A stretch of 64,000 nt of DNA from Moringa oleifera (Eukaryota; Streptophyta; Magnoliopsida; Brassicales; Moringaceae), in contig JAJFZO010000896.1 of assembly GCA_021397835.1 (NCBI GenBank), positions 2,830,501 to 2,894,500 on the forward strand. The letters run 5' to 3'. The position numbers and the translations under genes are program-made. Positions 34,950 through 47,770 of the stretch are shown here, piece after piece. How positions within the stretch are numbered: the first letter of the stretch is position 1; the number at the start of each line of letters is the position of its first letter. Under the pieces are notes generated by a model. The model was not told the DNA's origin. It searched no databases and saw nothing but the letters and a program-made list of their open reading frames with translations.

Positions 34950-35640
34950 GGCCAAAGATTTAGGGTTCTCTTCTTATACTATTAATGATTTGGAATGGTT
35001 AAGAATAAATTTTCCATTCAAACATATGTTCGACTAGAACTTTCCTATGATTTTAATAGACCATGGTCTCACCATGAAGGTTTGGTCATTGTTTTTAAGG
35101 CCTTAAAGGTGACGAAGATCTACCCATTCACTCTTTCTTTTAGACCGCTTGTCATTAGTTTAATATCACACCTTCACAGTTACTTTTGAATGTTTAGAGG
35201 TGTATGATAGCTTTCATTTCCAAACCCTTCACTTTGAATTGCAAAATTTTTAAGTTAAAAGCCAATAAGGATAACAAAAATTTAGAGAATAAGTTTTATT
35301 AGTTTAAAAATATTTGACCTATACTTTTCTAAAAAAATTTTCCTTCAAATAATAAAGGTTGGTTTGAAAAATGTTAATGAGCTTTATGGCCCAAAATTTA
35401 TCTCGAACTTAACACTTGGAAAGAATGCCCTAGGGAGTTTGCCGTAATAGAGTTTACCTTAATGTAAAATCTTTTTATAAAACTCTTTTAGAATATTGAG
35501 GTAAAGATGACTTCAATGACCATATTACCTAGACCATAATAGCCATTGCTAGATGTACTAAGTCTGGTACCAAGGACACTCATTTGGGCTCGAGATTACT
35601 AGCATGACAGCTCTACGGACAATGTAAATGTTTCTAAGCC
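34950..35640 (+). pseudogene. Gypsy-type Transposase_28-like gag remnant, plus strand
   Basis: The frame at 34995-35189 contains YDFNRPWSHHEGLVIVFKAL and KIYPF. The first part is shared with the minus-strand element at 58.3-60.5 kb, which reads RPWTHHEGWVMVFQDL. Downstream mixed frames give KVGLKNVNELYGPKF. This wording fits the plant 'putative gypsy type transposon' family (Transposase_28). It is broken by frameshifts and has no start. Confidence 0.6.
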
Positions 35641-36084
35641 AAACTAGGTTTGCATAATGATATTTGAAGATCTTATTTCATCCATGTGATGATAAAGTAA
35701 ATAAAAAAGGAATACTATGAAAGTAAAACAGTTGTTGTGACACCTTCAAGAAGAAGGAGTTAGATCCCAAAAATAAAAAAGCGGGGAAGATAAGATAAAA
35801 TGAAATGTAAGCAAAAGATTGAGAAAAGAGTTATGGTATTGAAAGAAAGAGTTTTTATATCAATAAGAAAACATCTATTGGAAAACAATTATTGTGGATA
35901 ACACCTTAGGTGCGAAGTCATTAAAAGAACTTTTAGCTCTTAGGACCCGATGGTTTGACCTACCTTTCAGTCATGGTTACAACATGTCAATAGCCTAAAA
36001 GCCTCATTCGTATACACCTAATTGGGTTAATATTGGATGCAAGGGCACATGATGTGGCAGTCAATAGGTCACTCGCATAGTAAG

Positions 36085-36560
36085 GATGTGGTAATAGCCC
36101 AACTATCAACGTCAAGCACTGAAGTGAGTTTTTAAGGTGCTTAGTAGCTCTTAAAAACCTCTAGGGTTTGAGATGTTACAATATTAGGATTATCCATTTC
36201 ATAAGTGCATAAGCTAATCGAAAAGTGTTGAGTAACTGTTAGAATGCACTTTTAGGACTTGAGATGTTGCAACAGCCTAACTTTTACAACACACATGTAG
36301 ATGCAAGATTAACAGTGCTTAGTAGCTTTTAGAACCCATTTTGAAGACTTGAGACATGGTAGTAGCCTGATTGTCCATGCCACAAGTGCAACAACAAACC
36401 ATAAAGTCTTTAGCAGCTCACCAAGCTCACTTAGGACTTGAGAGGTGGTAACAACCTAGCATTCCACGTTGCAGATGCTGGGAAGACTTTTAGATACCTT
36501 TGCGAGAGGCTTGGAAGCTCTTTGGGCACATATTATGTGGCCACATAAAGACTTGACAGG
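36085..36560 (+). repeat. About 90-base degenerate tandem repeat
   Basis: Units start at 36085, 36172, 36263, 36353 and 36442, each with a GAxxTGGTAAxAxCC-like start, preceded by GACTTGA and containing CTTAGTAGCT. A sixth, displaced start lies at 36555. Periods are 87-91 bases. The array sits just upstream of an LTR promoter at 36.9 kb and is probably part of that LTR's U3 region. Confidence 0.75.
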
Positions 36561-36879
36561 TGGTAGGTACAACTGCATCACTAAACAACTCAATAAAGGC
36601 TTGAGCTTTAACATCTCCAATAGCTTCACCATGCAAGAACACATTAAAACCACTTTGAAATGTCATTGGAAGGATTAAAAAAGGGACCTTAAAGTAGATT
36701 AGCAGCAGCACATATACATGAACGAGGCTCTTTACAATAGATGTATGAAAAATCCCATCAAGGCAACATGAATAATTAACACCTCAAAGGTAATTTTTGG
36801 TGCTTTACTAAGGCTTGCTAGGTTGTCTAAATGGCACCAACTTCTATGGGTTAGGGACTTATAGGTGCCTACTAACATG

Positions 36880-37562
36880 CACCATTGAAATTATTGTAAA
36901 TAGGGGTGGTAGGCTCATTCTCATAACATTATTCAAAATATAATCACACATTTATAAAATAAATACTTGAGGAAAGAGAGTTTTGCTAAGGTTTTGACAT
37001 TTTTGTAAGTTTTTTATTTCTTTGCTCATAGAATATAGGATTGTAGTATATTTTATTTCAATAAAATAAAAGTCAATTATTAAAATTTTTTATTTTATTT
37101 ATTTCAGTGCTTAGAATTTAAGTTTTAAAAATTAGGTCTTCATGCACACAATTTATTACCCCAAAACTAGAATATTGCAATTTCCAATTATAGTTGTAAT
37201 TAATTTCAAATTTTATATGCGATTTATTAAAAAGTAGGATATTATATTATGGTCATTTTTAATTTTAATATTTCAAAAGATATCCTTATTATTTGGAGGA
37301 AGAAAGATGGAATAAGCCTTAAATCCTAGTGTTCTTCCTAAAATACCTCTATATACAAAACTATATTTATTAACTAAATACTATGCCTCATATGATAATA
37401 ATGAAGACAAATACAACTCTACCAATTATGAGTGTTCCAAGGGTGCTAATCCTTCTTCAAACGTAACTAACTCTCAAACCTAGACTTTTGAAAACTAAAA
37501 ACTAGTTAGCCTTTGTTTAAATAGGTGACCAATCACATTTTTTATGATTGGTGGCAACTTTT
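36880..37562 (+). repeat. Tat-like gypsy LTR A with primer-site junction
   Basis: A TATA-like TGTAAATAGGGG lies at about 36896 and GTGCTTAGAATTTAAG at 37113. The conserved end reads GAGTGTTCC...GGTGCTAATCC, then AGGTGACCAATCACA and GATTGGTGGCAACTT at 37547-37560. The same order recurs at LTR B and LTR C. The GGTGGC-type junction is usual for the primer site of Tat/Ogre-lineage elements. No element body follows. Confidence 0.65.
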
Positions 37563-38245
37563 GAGTTTTTCTCATGTTAAGGGTTTACCCTTGCCATAAC
37601 TCTAGTTATGGCACTCGTTATTAGACTTGCTTGTGGTAGAGCACAGACCCGCTTTATGGCACCTATAAATGCGCATGTGACTAGCAACCTAAACCAATGT
37701 ATACCTGCTATCAGACTCGCCTGTGGCTATTAAATGACTCGATTGTAAGGCCCACTTATGACAGTTTAGAGAACTACAAGCAGTTTCGTAGAGCTATAAG
37801 TAACTATGAAAAGTTACAAAAAGTTACAAACATGTTTAGCTACAAAGATCTATAAAGAGTTGCAAATAGTTGCAAATGGCTACAAATAATAGCTAATGAC
37901 CAAGCTAAATAGACCCAATTATGAGAGAGACAAAAGATGACATAAAAAGACCCTCTTTAAAGGGGCATGCTACATAAAAGAGTTTCCTAAAATGACTTAA
38001 AGTTTTGTAAATGTATTCCTAAAGATTACGAATTAAGTGACATAATAAATGGAATTGGTGACAAATCCCTTAAATTAAGGATTAAAAAGAAGATTTGAAT
38101 GAAAGCAATTCCAAATTGAACTTTAAATAGTAGGGACATTAGGGTAGAGGAGTGCATGAATACCTCACGTACCTTACAAGGTCAGGGTCTTTTGGGGTGC
38201 AAATCATTGTGGTCATGAGTACACCATGCCATTTGCTAACATGCA
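37563..38245. other. Interval between LTR A and LTR B with short repeats
   Basis: The stretch 37795-37890 is a run of roughly 12-base units, AAGTTACAAA and AGTTGCAAAT, in degenerate tandem. No retroelement protein is readable in this interval. It may be internal sequence of a non-autonomous Tat-like element bounded by LTRs A and B. Confidence 0.4.
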
Positions 38246-38948
38246 CCCAAGAATTTCCTATAAATAGGGGGTTGAGCCTCATCATTTTCAACTCACTCAA
38301 CACACATTCATATAGTAACCCATACATATAGTCATTGCTAGCGATACTTAGAAAGATCACCCTCTCCTAGGGTTTCTCTTGTATTGTAATTCTTTCTTTT
38401 AAGTTTATGTAATTATATATCCAAATTTGGGATTGAAAATGTCTTTGCCTTTAATAAAGTAGAAATCAATTATTGAAATTGCTTTAATTATTTTATGCAT
38501 TTTTTAATTTATGATATTTCATGCTTAGAATTTAGGGTGCTCTCATTCTTCACTGTAATTGTTTTAAATTTTAAATTTACTTTATTTAATAAAATATCCT
38601 CAAATTTGGAAGAAAAGGAATGGAACGATTGTAAAGTTCTTCTCTTTTCAAAAATCTTTTTATAACATTAGGGGTGGAATAATTTGAAGTCCTCATGTTC
38701 TCCCTAAAATACCTTTTTTCTAAAAAGAAATTATATTTCATATTTTTTTGCTGTTGTATTTAGTGTTAAATTAAAAAATATATATAGTTTAATTGAATTA
38801 CGAGTGTTACGGGGATGCTAATCTTGTTTAGCACATAATCAATTCCCGAACCCATTTTCTTTAGAAAATAAAATAACCAATTTGCTTTTTTTATTTGAAA
38901 AATGAAATTTTGATGGCTAATTTATACCTAAAAGGTTGGTGGCAATTA
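38246..38948 (+). repeat. Tat-like gypsy LTR B with TATA box
   Basis: TATAAATA at 38259-38266 is followed by GGGGGTTGAGCCTCATC, corresponding to the start of LTR A. CATGCTTAGAATTTAGGG lies near 38518, GAGTGTTACGGGGATGCTAAT near 38805, and the junction GGTTGGTGGCAATT at 38934-38947. The 5' edge is not defined; similarity with LTR A starts upstream at the shared CTAACATGCACC. Confidence 0.7.
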
Positions 38949-39370
38949 TGCATTGAAGGTTTGTCAAATCAAAACCCCGCTGTTGACGACTATAATATAC
39001 ATAACAATTATGCATAAAACTTGTAGCTATTAATAAATCAAATTCACATTAAAGAGATATAAACACATAAGCATTAATGGAATTAGAATATGTGTGTGTG
39101 TGCATGCAAACGTATAATCTAATGAAAAATTATTCACACTTTTAAAAGCTTTCTTAAAAAAAAAATGATAAAAATTAAGACTCTAGAAAAACAAAATAAT
39201 TTTTTATAGTATTGGCTACTAACTAACATTAAGACTACTTTACATTATTTAGATATTTATTTCCAACTGAATTAAGCAACTAATACTAAGATCTAATAGA
39301 AGTGAAATGTCTTTATGATGTATAAAGAAAAAATTATCACTAGTCACTTGTTACTAGTTTTTTCTCTGCA

Positions 39371-41129
39371 TGTTAATCTCCCATTTTGATCTCATTATTC
39401 ACACACTTATTTGCATTTAAATTAATTACAAAAAAAATTAAACTATTAGTAGTATCAAGCTATGTTTAGTCCTTTATTGAGAACAATCTTTCCAACCAAT
39501 TTAAAAACCAATTATCATTGGTTGTCTAATTGCTCTTTTATTCCTGTTCTACTTTTCATGAGGAAACTGTTATTTTCTTATCTATTAAAATAAGAACTTA
39601 TTTTTTCTCTAAAAATTTATGAAAATTTTTTGAAATGGAATTTACTATCCTAAAGACACATACATTCTTTTTGTCACTTTAAATAAGGCAATAAAAGAAA
39701 TTATATAATCACTCATTCAATGACTAAAAAGTTTCAAACAATACTTAAATTGCATCTTAGTGAGAATCCAATTCATTTGAAAAGTTTATGAGCCAACGAA
39801 ATAGAGTTAGGACCCACATTGATCACATTTCTCACCTGTACAGAAGACTAAAGAGTAAATGGACCTGCCTAAACTGGATTTATTTAAGATTTGATTTTTT
39901 AGCTAATCTCACTTTAGTTTAGTAGTTTAAGCTTTTACATAATAAAGGTATATGGTCTAACCCATGTGAACTTTTATTTAATGAAGGTGCATAACAAAAC
40001 GCGTATATCTTACTTTCTAGGTTAAAGTTTTTTTATTGCTTAGTTATAGAAGTCTTTCATTTAGGTCTTGAAATAATTTTCTACATTTCATTGTTATTTA
40101 GCTACCTTTACTGTTGTATCCTTTTTATGGGATAGTAGAATGCCTCATTGACAGTTTAGAAGAATATTTAGTGAAAATAGCATATTACATCTTTTATATT
40201 AATGCTTATCTAAGCAATTTATTGTTTGTTAGCAAATTGCAATAAATTCTTATCACTTTTCCTTCTTTGCCTTAGTTATGGCAAACCAAGTTAGCTTCTT
40301 CTTGCCCATGATGAATTTTCTAATCAAACAACTGACTACTAGTTTTTATTTTCCGTTATCAAAGTAATTGTTTTGACAACCTTTTTCAATTAAAACTATA
40401 AGCACATATTTATTTTTTGGACACATCATATTAGTAATAAAGCACAAGGTTTTGTGCATTTGTAATATTTAGTGAAACATATATAGGAGTACTAAAAAGA
40501 AACACACAACATTTTTTTTCCTTAATCCAACCAAATTTGAATTATGGCAAAGGAAGACATTCCAAGATGATTTTCTTTGGAACAAGCTGAAATCATGAGG
40601 CTGCAATAAGGATAAAAAGAGATTATGGATCAACTTATCCACTTAAAGAAGTATTTAAAAGAATAGTTATGCTACAACCATCTAGCTAATTTCATTGAAT
40701 GGAAAAGAAGAAGAGAGTTCCTTTAGTATGTCTACCAAGAAGTCACTAAAGAAAAAGTGATATGTGACACTTGGACGATAGCTATAATACCATCGATAAA
40801 AGATGAGAGTATTTATTGTTCTCTTCATAAAAAAAAAAACCTAAAGTAAAAAATCTAGAATGATGAATTATCATAGTAATTGGTTGAGGTACTATTATCA
40901 TTCATAATCTAGTCATGGGGCTCATCCCAGTAGGTTAATTTGCCAAGTTAAGTTCAATTTTAATTTCATTCATGTCATATGCTGTCATCATTGTGTTAAT
41001 AATAATGTTATTTTTAATATACTTCTCTATATTTGAGGACTTTGAAAGATTTTCTTTTTTTTCTTGTCATGTATTTCCTCATTTCTTATATGTTAAATCA
41101 TTATTTTCAGAGAAAGAAAAAGAATAATT
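39371..41129. other. COP2 leader and decayed gag region, nothing clear
   Basis: No open frame or domain is recognisable. A low-complexity A-rich stretch lies near 40830. By position this should be the primer site and gag of COP2. Confidence 0.35.
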
Positions 41130-41452
41130 ATGATGTTCCTTTTTCCTCCTAAAAATATCTTAGAATACAAACGACGGAACAATTATGAAGTCCTTATATG
41201 CTTTCGAAAATACCTTCATGCATGCATTAGAAATGATTACTGCAACCTAATCAATTATGGAATTTGAAAAATTAAGTTGGCCTAATTGGTACTAATTCCA
41301 AGTATTGTGAGAATGCTAATTTTCTTGCAAGTACTTAACCTACTCTTAAACCCCATTTTACTCTAAGCAATTAAAAATAAAAAGTAAAAACAATTTACCT
41401 TCATTTTTTTAATAAGTGAACAATCACATCTTAGGTGATTGGTGGCAATTCC
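41130..41452 (+). repeat. Tat-like gypsy LTR C, 3' part
   Basis: It shares the end pattern of LTRs A and B: CCTCCTAAAAATATCTT, AGTATTGTGAGAATGCTAAT, AAGTGAACAATCACATC and GTGATTGGTGGCAATTCCC at 41436-41454. Its 5' part is not identifiable. It interrupts the COP2 leader/gag. Confidence 0.65.
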
Positions 41453-41599
41453 CAAGTTTTTTTCTCAAACTAAAGGTCTCTCCTAGTTGAAACCTCAATT
41501 GTGACAGTTGTTAATATAATGAAAAGAAATGAAGTTCTCCTAGTTTCGAATATAGATCAAATTTATTGAGTATGGGACAAATAATATATAAAGAATTTT

Positions 41600-43785
41600 T
41601 TTTTTTTTGCATTTAATAAGGAAAATTTTTGTTCAATTCATGACGATAAAGAAAATTTTTTGAATTTGCAAGCAAGATAACTGTGAAGACACAAGTGGAC
41701 ATCTCAGGGTTACGACACAAAAGGTCTGGGCATTTCAATTTTTATGGCTTAAAGATCCTTTAACACAAAAACATGAGAGATTTACCCATTGGAAAGCAGA
41801 TTAATAATACTTGCAAATGATGTTTACTTGGTAAATAACATCGATAACCATTCCTATCTACAAAAGCTTAAAGATCTAAAAAGTCCATGGGGCTAGTCTA
41901 TATGATGTGTATCGTATAATGCATACTCCATCACTTAATTTTTTTGTATTTGGAAAAGTACTTTAGTCTTGTCATTGACTAGACTATGATGACATAAATT
42001 TAATTTTTACACGAAAAGTTGCAAGTACGTATTTTCAAGAAGTTTAAAACTCGTATCAAGAAACAAAGTTGGCACTACATTAAGATGATAAGAACTAACA
42101 AATGCAAAGAATACACTTCTAAAGAATTCAATAAATTTTGTGAAAACGAAGGCAAGTAGCTAGGAGTAACTTATAGTTAGATATGCTCTAGAAGAAAACG
42201 GCATATGATCAAAAAGAAATAAAAGAATTTTCATGAAGATTGCAAGGGTTATGTTAATAGCGAAAAGCCTATCCAAAATATGTGAAATATGTGACTTGGC
42301 AATAGTGAACCCAAAAAATCATAAAACAATTTCAAAGCAACATGTATGGATTCACGCTATGGTTAAATAAATTAGAATGATCGATAAGAATTACACATGG
42401 TATTTGATCAATCTTCTTCAAGATAAATATGCCATTAGTTGGTCAGGTAGATATGTAAAATGAATCTTAATTTTGATGGCTCCATTTAAAAGCACATGGC
42501 ACAATAATGGTAAAAGGTCACTCATAATAATTTGAAGTTGATTATAATGAGATATTTGCTCATGTTACTTAGTTGGATATAATAAAAATTCACATAGTAG
42601 TTAAAATTTATAAAAATGGAAGTTTTACCAACTAAATGTGAAGTTGACTTTTCTCGATAGTTATTTAGAATAAGGAATCTACATAAAGCAGCCAAAAGGG
42701 TTTTGTCGTGCAAAGGAAGAGAAGATACTCAAGTATAAAGAAAACCTTGTCGAATCTAAAATAAACTCTGTGAGCATGTCAGAGTAGAATTCACGATTGT
42801 TTTATCTAGTAAAGATTCAAGATTAGCTAAAGTGAGTCGATACTATGCACCAAGACCTAAATTATGAATGGTATTTTTCATTTCACTTATATGTTTGACC
42901 ATATTTATGTAGAAAATAATGAGAAAAACATCAAAGAATTCAAAGAAACTATGATGAAAATGTTTAAGATAATCGACTTGGGTCTAATATACCACTTCTT
43001 TGGAATTTAAATAAGTAAAAAAATAAGATAAAAATCTTTATATTGTAGATAAAACATACAAAATGTCTAATTATTAAGTTCAAGATAGAAGATGACAAAA
43101 TTATAGCAATCTCACTAAACAACAACAAAGCACTAAGAAGTGAAGATGGCATGCAAAAAGCAAATATTGAATAGTTTTAAATTCTCAATGGAAGTCTTAT
43201 TTTCCTAAAACTAATTAAGCCAAATATTATATATGCAATCAACTTATTGCCAAGATTTATGCAAAGTTTGAGTAAAGTTCACTACGACAAATGGTATGGC
43301 TCGATACCTAACTCAAGATTACTTGGACGTACAAATAGTGAGTAGCAAAAATACTAGATGATATGGAAAGTGCATCAGGCCTATATTCACAGAAGGTTCA
43401 AAAAATTTTCTTAGGCATTGAAGCAAGTAATAGTTGCAAATTAGTTAAAGTAGAATATATTGCAAAGATTATGACTACAAGCCAATCCATATGACTAAAT
43501 GCATCCTTGAAAACATATATCATGAGTCATAAGATAAAGCTATAGAGATCTACTATAATAACAAGTCAACAATAGGATGGCAAAGCATCTAACGTTTCAA
43601 AGCATAACTGAATACATAGATATTAAGTATCACTTCATTGGAGAGGCCTAAATAAATAAAGATATAGATATCAAGCAAGGCAAAATTGAAAACAATTAGT
43701 AGACATATTTATTAAGACATTATCAAAATCAAAGATCAAGCTACTAAAAGAGTTGATTATTGGTGATATTAAAATGGATATTAAG
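41600..43785 (+). pseudogene. COP2 integrase, RT and RNase H
   Basis: Mixed frames give SGHFNFYGLK (GAG-pre-integrase, about 41730). The integrase core and its IRTNKCKEYTSKEFNKFCEN follow (about 42090), then AMVK..IRMIDKNYTWYL at the RT start (about 42360) and a DSYLE..IYIKQP stretch (about 42660). EYIDIKYHFIGEA (about 43620) and VDIFIKTLSKSK (about 43700) come from RNase H. Numerous stops and frameshifts occur. A purine stretch TTAAGGTGGAG ends at 43791, just before the 3' LTR. Confidence 0.8.
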
Positions 43786-43791
43786 GTGGAG

Positions 43792-44066
43792 TGATGGAAT
43801 GATACATAATTCTAAAGCTTGGTGAAAAAAAAAAAAAGAAAAATCAAGAAGGATGAATGATATTTTAAAAAGATAAAATGATATTTTGAAATGTTGCTTA
43901 CTAATAGATTTCAAGATCATTTTAGATTGTTTACATGTTTAGTATTCTATATTGACAATCAGATTAATCATTTGACACTCTCACTTACTAATACATGTGA
44001 GATGTATGAAAAAGAATTAAGTGAAGATCCATTCACTAACCTTTTGTTACTAGTTATTCTTTAGGT
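43792..44066 (+). repeat. 3' LTR of COP2
   Basis: It begins TGATGGAATGATAC directly after the polypurine-like AAGGTGGAG and ends near CTAGTTATTCTTTAGG. Resemblance to 39075-39370 is visible but weak, so the pairing is provisional. Confidence 0.55.
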
Positions 44067-44399
44067 TAATTACATCAAAAGGACCTAGGTTTTGCTCAAG
44101 TCTCAAATTATGACCTGTAAACAAAAATTGCATGAATTTTAAATTTATATTTTTTTAAAGTTTTAATATGAGACCTTCGTCTATCTACCTTGTTAATCTT
44201 AATAGTAGTGATTTCATACATGATCTAGACGTGCTTTTTTCTATCCAATCGCTAGTATAAGAAAACAAGCTTTTTATGATGGTTTTTTATGACAGGCATT
44301 TGTAACAGTCACAATTTTATGACAGTAATTCATAGTCATCGTAAAAAACTTGAAATATATAATGGTCTTTCATAAAGTTTTATTTTATTCTGGAGAAAT

Positions 44400-46680
44400 A
44401 TATAGTGTGCGAACTATTAGATCCACTAAGAGACTTGTTATTTTCTTTTATTTGTTTTATGAAGTTTTTAATTTAGATATTTCAAAAGGAAAATGAAAGA
44501 GGGCTAGTTTGACCCTAAATCTTTTTGAATTAATGTCACATTTCTAACCATTCGATCTAGCGAAAGCTTATGTTTAATTATTTTATTATTTAGATAAAAT
44601 GTGTAGTTTAAATTATTTTGAATAAAACATAAAAGAGCCAACTTGAACCCAAGCTCTCTTAATCATCTCAAAACACTTTAACCACTCGATCAATAAACAT
44701 CCAATGTAGTGATTTTACCTAGAAAAAGCTATTAAGTGGTGGGGATAGTGTGTTGTAATACTTATTGATCTCTAGTCACTCATTTCATAGTTCACTTTTT
44801 TAGCTTGCTTCCTTCACTCTCGACGAAGGCCATTGTAAAAAACAAAAATCTTTGTCCATCAATGTTACATAATCGATGAAAGGTTTCATTTTTTTTTTTG
44901 AAGAGTTTTATGAAAAAGGCATCGTGTATTATCGAATTGTCGCATTGAAGCAAGGAAAGTGGTAATTGAAACCACTAAAACCCAGTCTCGCACCGTGAGG
45001 AGAAAAGAGAGATTTTTGGTAAGTTTTTCAATTTCTTACTAGTAGTTGGTTCTAATTTTTTTCTCTTGTTTCCTTAAGTTTGCAATTTTCTATATACACA
45101 TCAAAGTTTTAGCAAACTAACTAGATGGATTCCAAATGTTTTTGTAAGAAATTACAGAGAGCATTAAGAAAGATTTGAAAGCTAAAATTCTATTATTGTT
45201 CAAGAGGAAATGTGCCTTATTCACTTACTGTAAGCCTGGAAAGAAAAAAGAAATAGAGTGCATTTTACAAATTAACCCATTGGCTTTTACTTCATAGTGG
45301 CTATTCCTATATCATATTTTTCTTCTAACTATCCTATGTCTGAAGTGTCACTGGTAATTACACCTCCCCATCATCCTTTTTGGTCATATCAGTTTACTCC
45401 TCGAGACCCTTCAAAAAGAAGAAATAATAAACTCATGATTTTGTTTTTACTAAAAGGAAAAAAAAAAGAAAAAACTTCTTTTCTATGGTGAATATCTTTA
45501 CCTGCAAATTATTATTTCCTCTTATCACTAGATTGGATAGAAATGCTATGGTAGAGCACTCGTATTTGGTAGGGTTCTGATTATCAAGAGTGCAATCCTT
45601 CTTATTAGAATTATAATCTTTTGCTTTAAATGGAACATCCTTATTGGAAAATAATTTAAGACAACTCTTCTTGTCTGCATATATAACACATGATTATAAT
45701 TTTTTCTACTATCTTAAACATTTCAATTTCTGTTTTATACTTATTGTTAGAAAAGATGTTGTATTCCCATGCCCATTTTTCTAAGCTTCAATTTTTCATT
45801 TAGTGATATTGGGATAGCTCTTTATCTCAGGCCTGTTCTTAACACCTACTTAATTCTTACTTTCAAATGTAAGGTGACAAAGGTAGTTGGGACTTAATTT
45901 CAAAAGATGTACATAGGGAAGAAACAGTGGTGTAAATCGAAACAAAGTGACAGGTTAGTGAATTAACTCTACGTGACACCAAATTTCCAATTTTAGCCAT
46001 TTGTTTGAAATGCTACCAAATATGACACAGGATTCCATTTCAAATCATTTGCCACATTCCAAACCTACCTTCTTTATTTTGATTGGCCAGTGCTAGTCGT
46101 CGAAATCTCCCTCCAATTACTTTACTTCTTTCACCAACCTACTTAGCTTTTTGGATTAACATTTTTTTAAATGATATATGATTAAAATTTTATTTATTTA
46201 TTATTATTATTATAAATTATAAATATTTTTAAAAAAATTTTATAGTAAAAACTTAATTAGAATGAGTAAAGATTTTTATTGCATTTTTTTGAATTAATTA
46301 TATCAAAAATACTTATAAAAAATTATATCTATTTAAAATTTATATTTTCACTAAAATATTAATGTTAATTTTTATATATAATTTTTATTAAAATTAATAA
46401 TTTTATAGGTATACATGCACGTTACTTTTCTTTATATGATTATTCTATTTTTTAAAAATATTATCAACATAGATCATTAATATTAACAAAAATTAATATA
46501 TGAAACTCTCACATTAAAATTTTAACCAAAATATAAATTTTAAATAGATATTATTTTTATTGCAAGTTTTAATTTAAAATTATAAGTAAAATATAGATTT
46601 TTTGATTAATTAACTTTAATTATAAGTAAAAATAAATCCGATTGTTTCATTTTAGCTTCTCAAGCTAAACAAATCTTTTA
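44400..46680. other. Left internal part of the CACTA element, non-coding
   Basis: No transposase piece is recognised. Very AT-rich sequence from 46150 to 46660 may be a separate later insertion. The plus-strand open frame 45297-45491 has no recognisable features. Confidence 0.4.
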
Positions 46681-46689
46681 TGTTCCTAA

Positions 46690-47770
46690 CTAACTAGATC
46701 TAAGATGGTTCATTGTTTGCTCTGCTCCACAAAAAGACAATAAATATAATGAGAGAAATAATGATATTGACAACATAGAAGAGTATGATTCTGCTCTTGA
46801 AAGCATACTTGAAGTCGGTTTAAATGACAAAATCAATGAAGATGAAGTTAATAATATACGACTCGATTGTGATGGAACTTGGATTAATGAAGCATGCAAG
46901 TAAACTTAATAATTCATGGAAAAAAATTTGATTATTTTCTTTTTTCTTTTTTTGCAGTATTATTTTATTACAAAAGCTAGTACCATATAATGAATTATGC
47001 TCTAACTTTTTTTTTTTTTTGTGGGTTACATTTTATGTTTAAATGATTGTAGATATGACTAAGAAGTTGCTAGAGTTGCCAACCAAATCTAGAGGACCAA
47101 CAAAGTTGTTGAACGAGAAAATCTTTGGGACAAAGAATGTGGCATAGTTCAGTTCAAAAAGCATACCATATAGTGCTAAAGGTAAAGCCCTTATGTCTAC
47201 TCTTGGCATTCTTACACGTACCATGATTCCGATAACTTATAGTGATTAGCAAAAGGTTTCTGATCATTTGAAAAAAAAAAAGATGTGGGAATATATTCAG
47301 GTATATTACTGTCACATCAAATATTCAATCGTACTTTTCATTAGCATAATAACATATGAATTTTCATTTTCATGATGCATTTGAAATTGATCCTCAAATA
47401 AAAAAGATGATTTTATCGTCAATTGGCAATAAATTTAAAACATTCAAGAATATCTTGACAATGGAATATATAAAGCCTTTTATAAACAATCTTGATGCTG
47501 TAGTAACAGCACTTACGATCTATAGTTTCATTTTAAAGAATGATTGGGAGAAGTTCATTAAATCACGTCTCCAAGAGGATTTTAAAGTTCATTTATGTTA
47601 CAATATGTTTCTTTAAGCCATATATATATATATATATTTTTTGTTTCTTCATTAACTGTAGTGCAATATTGAAGAAATTGAGTAAGGAACAAAAAGATTG
47701 ACAAAAACATAATAAATATCCTCATCGATTAAGTCGGGGTGAATGTACAACTTTAGAGCACAAATTGGTA
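46690..47770 (+). pseudogene. Transposase_24-like (Ptta/En/Spm) pseudogene
   Basis: From 47055 the plus strand reads LPTKSRGPTKLL, then LGILTRTMIPITYSD and KMWEYIQ. After a short gap with GT-AG-like limits (about 47300-47355) it continues DPQIKKMILSSIGNKFKTFK, MEYIKPF and NDWEKFIKSRLQEDF. A KYPHRLSRG stretch follows near 47715. This is the conserved order of the plant Ptta/En/Spm TNPA-type protein. Acidic sequence at 46730-46900 may be an upstream exon. Stops (for example after KNVA near 47145) show it is dead. Confidence 0.82.

Larger units (their letters stand above)
39075..44066 (+). mobile_element. Degenerate Ty1/copia retrotransposon COP2
   Basis: The plus strand carries copia integrase, RT and RNase H in order (41600-43780), bounded by weakly similar repeats at 39075-39370 and 43792-44066. 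The shared landmarks of the repeats include CTACTAACTAACATTAAGA versus CTTACTAATAGATTTCAAGA and a common TTGTTACTAGTT near the 3' end. The gag portion is not recognisable and is interrupted by Tat-like LTR C. It looks much older than COP1. Confidence 0.7.

Noticed and set aside
47356..47616. Independent host gene in the 86-residue open frame
   Set aside because: Its sequence fits the second half of the Transposase_24-like protein and lies inside the CACTA ends.
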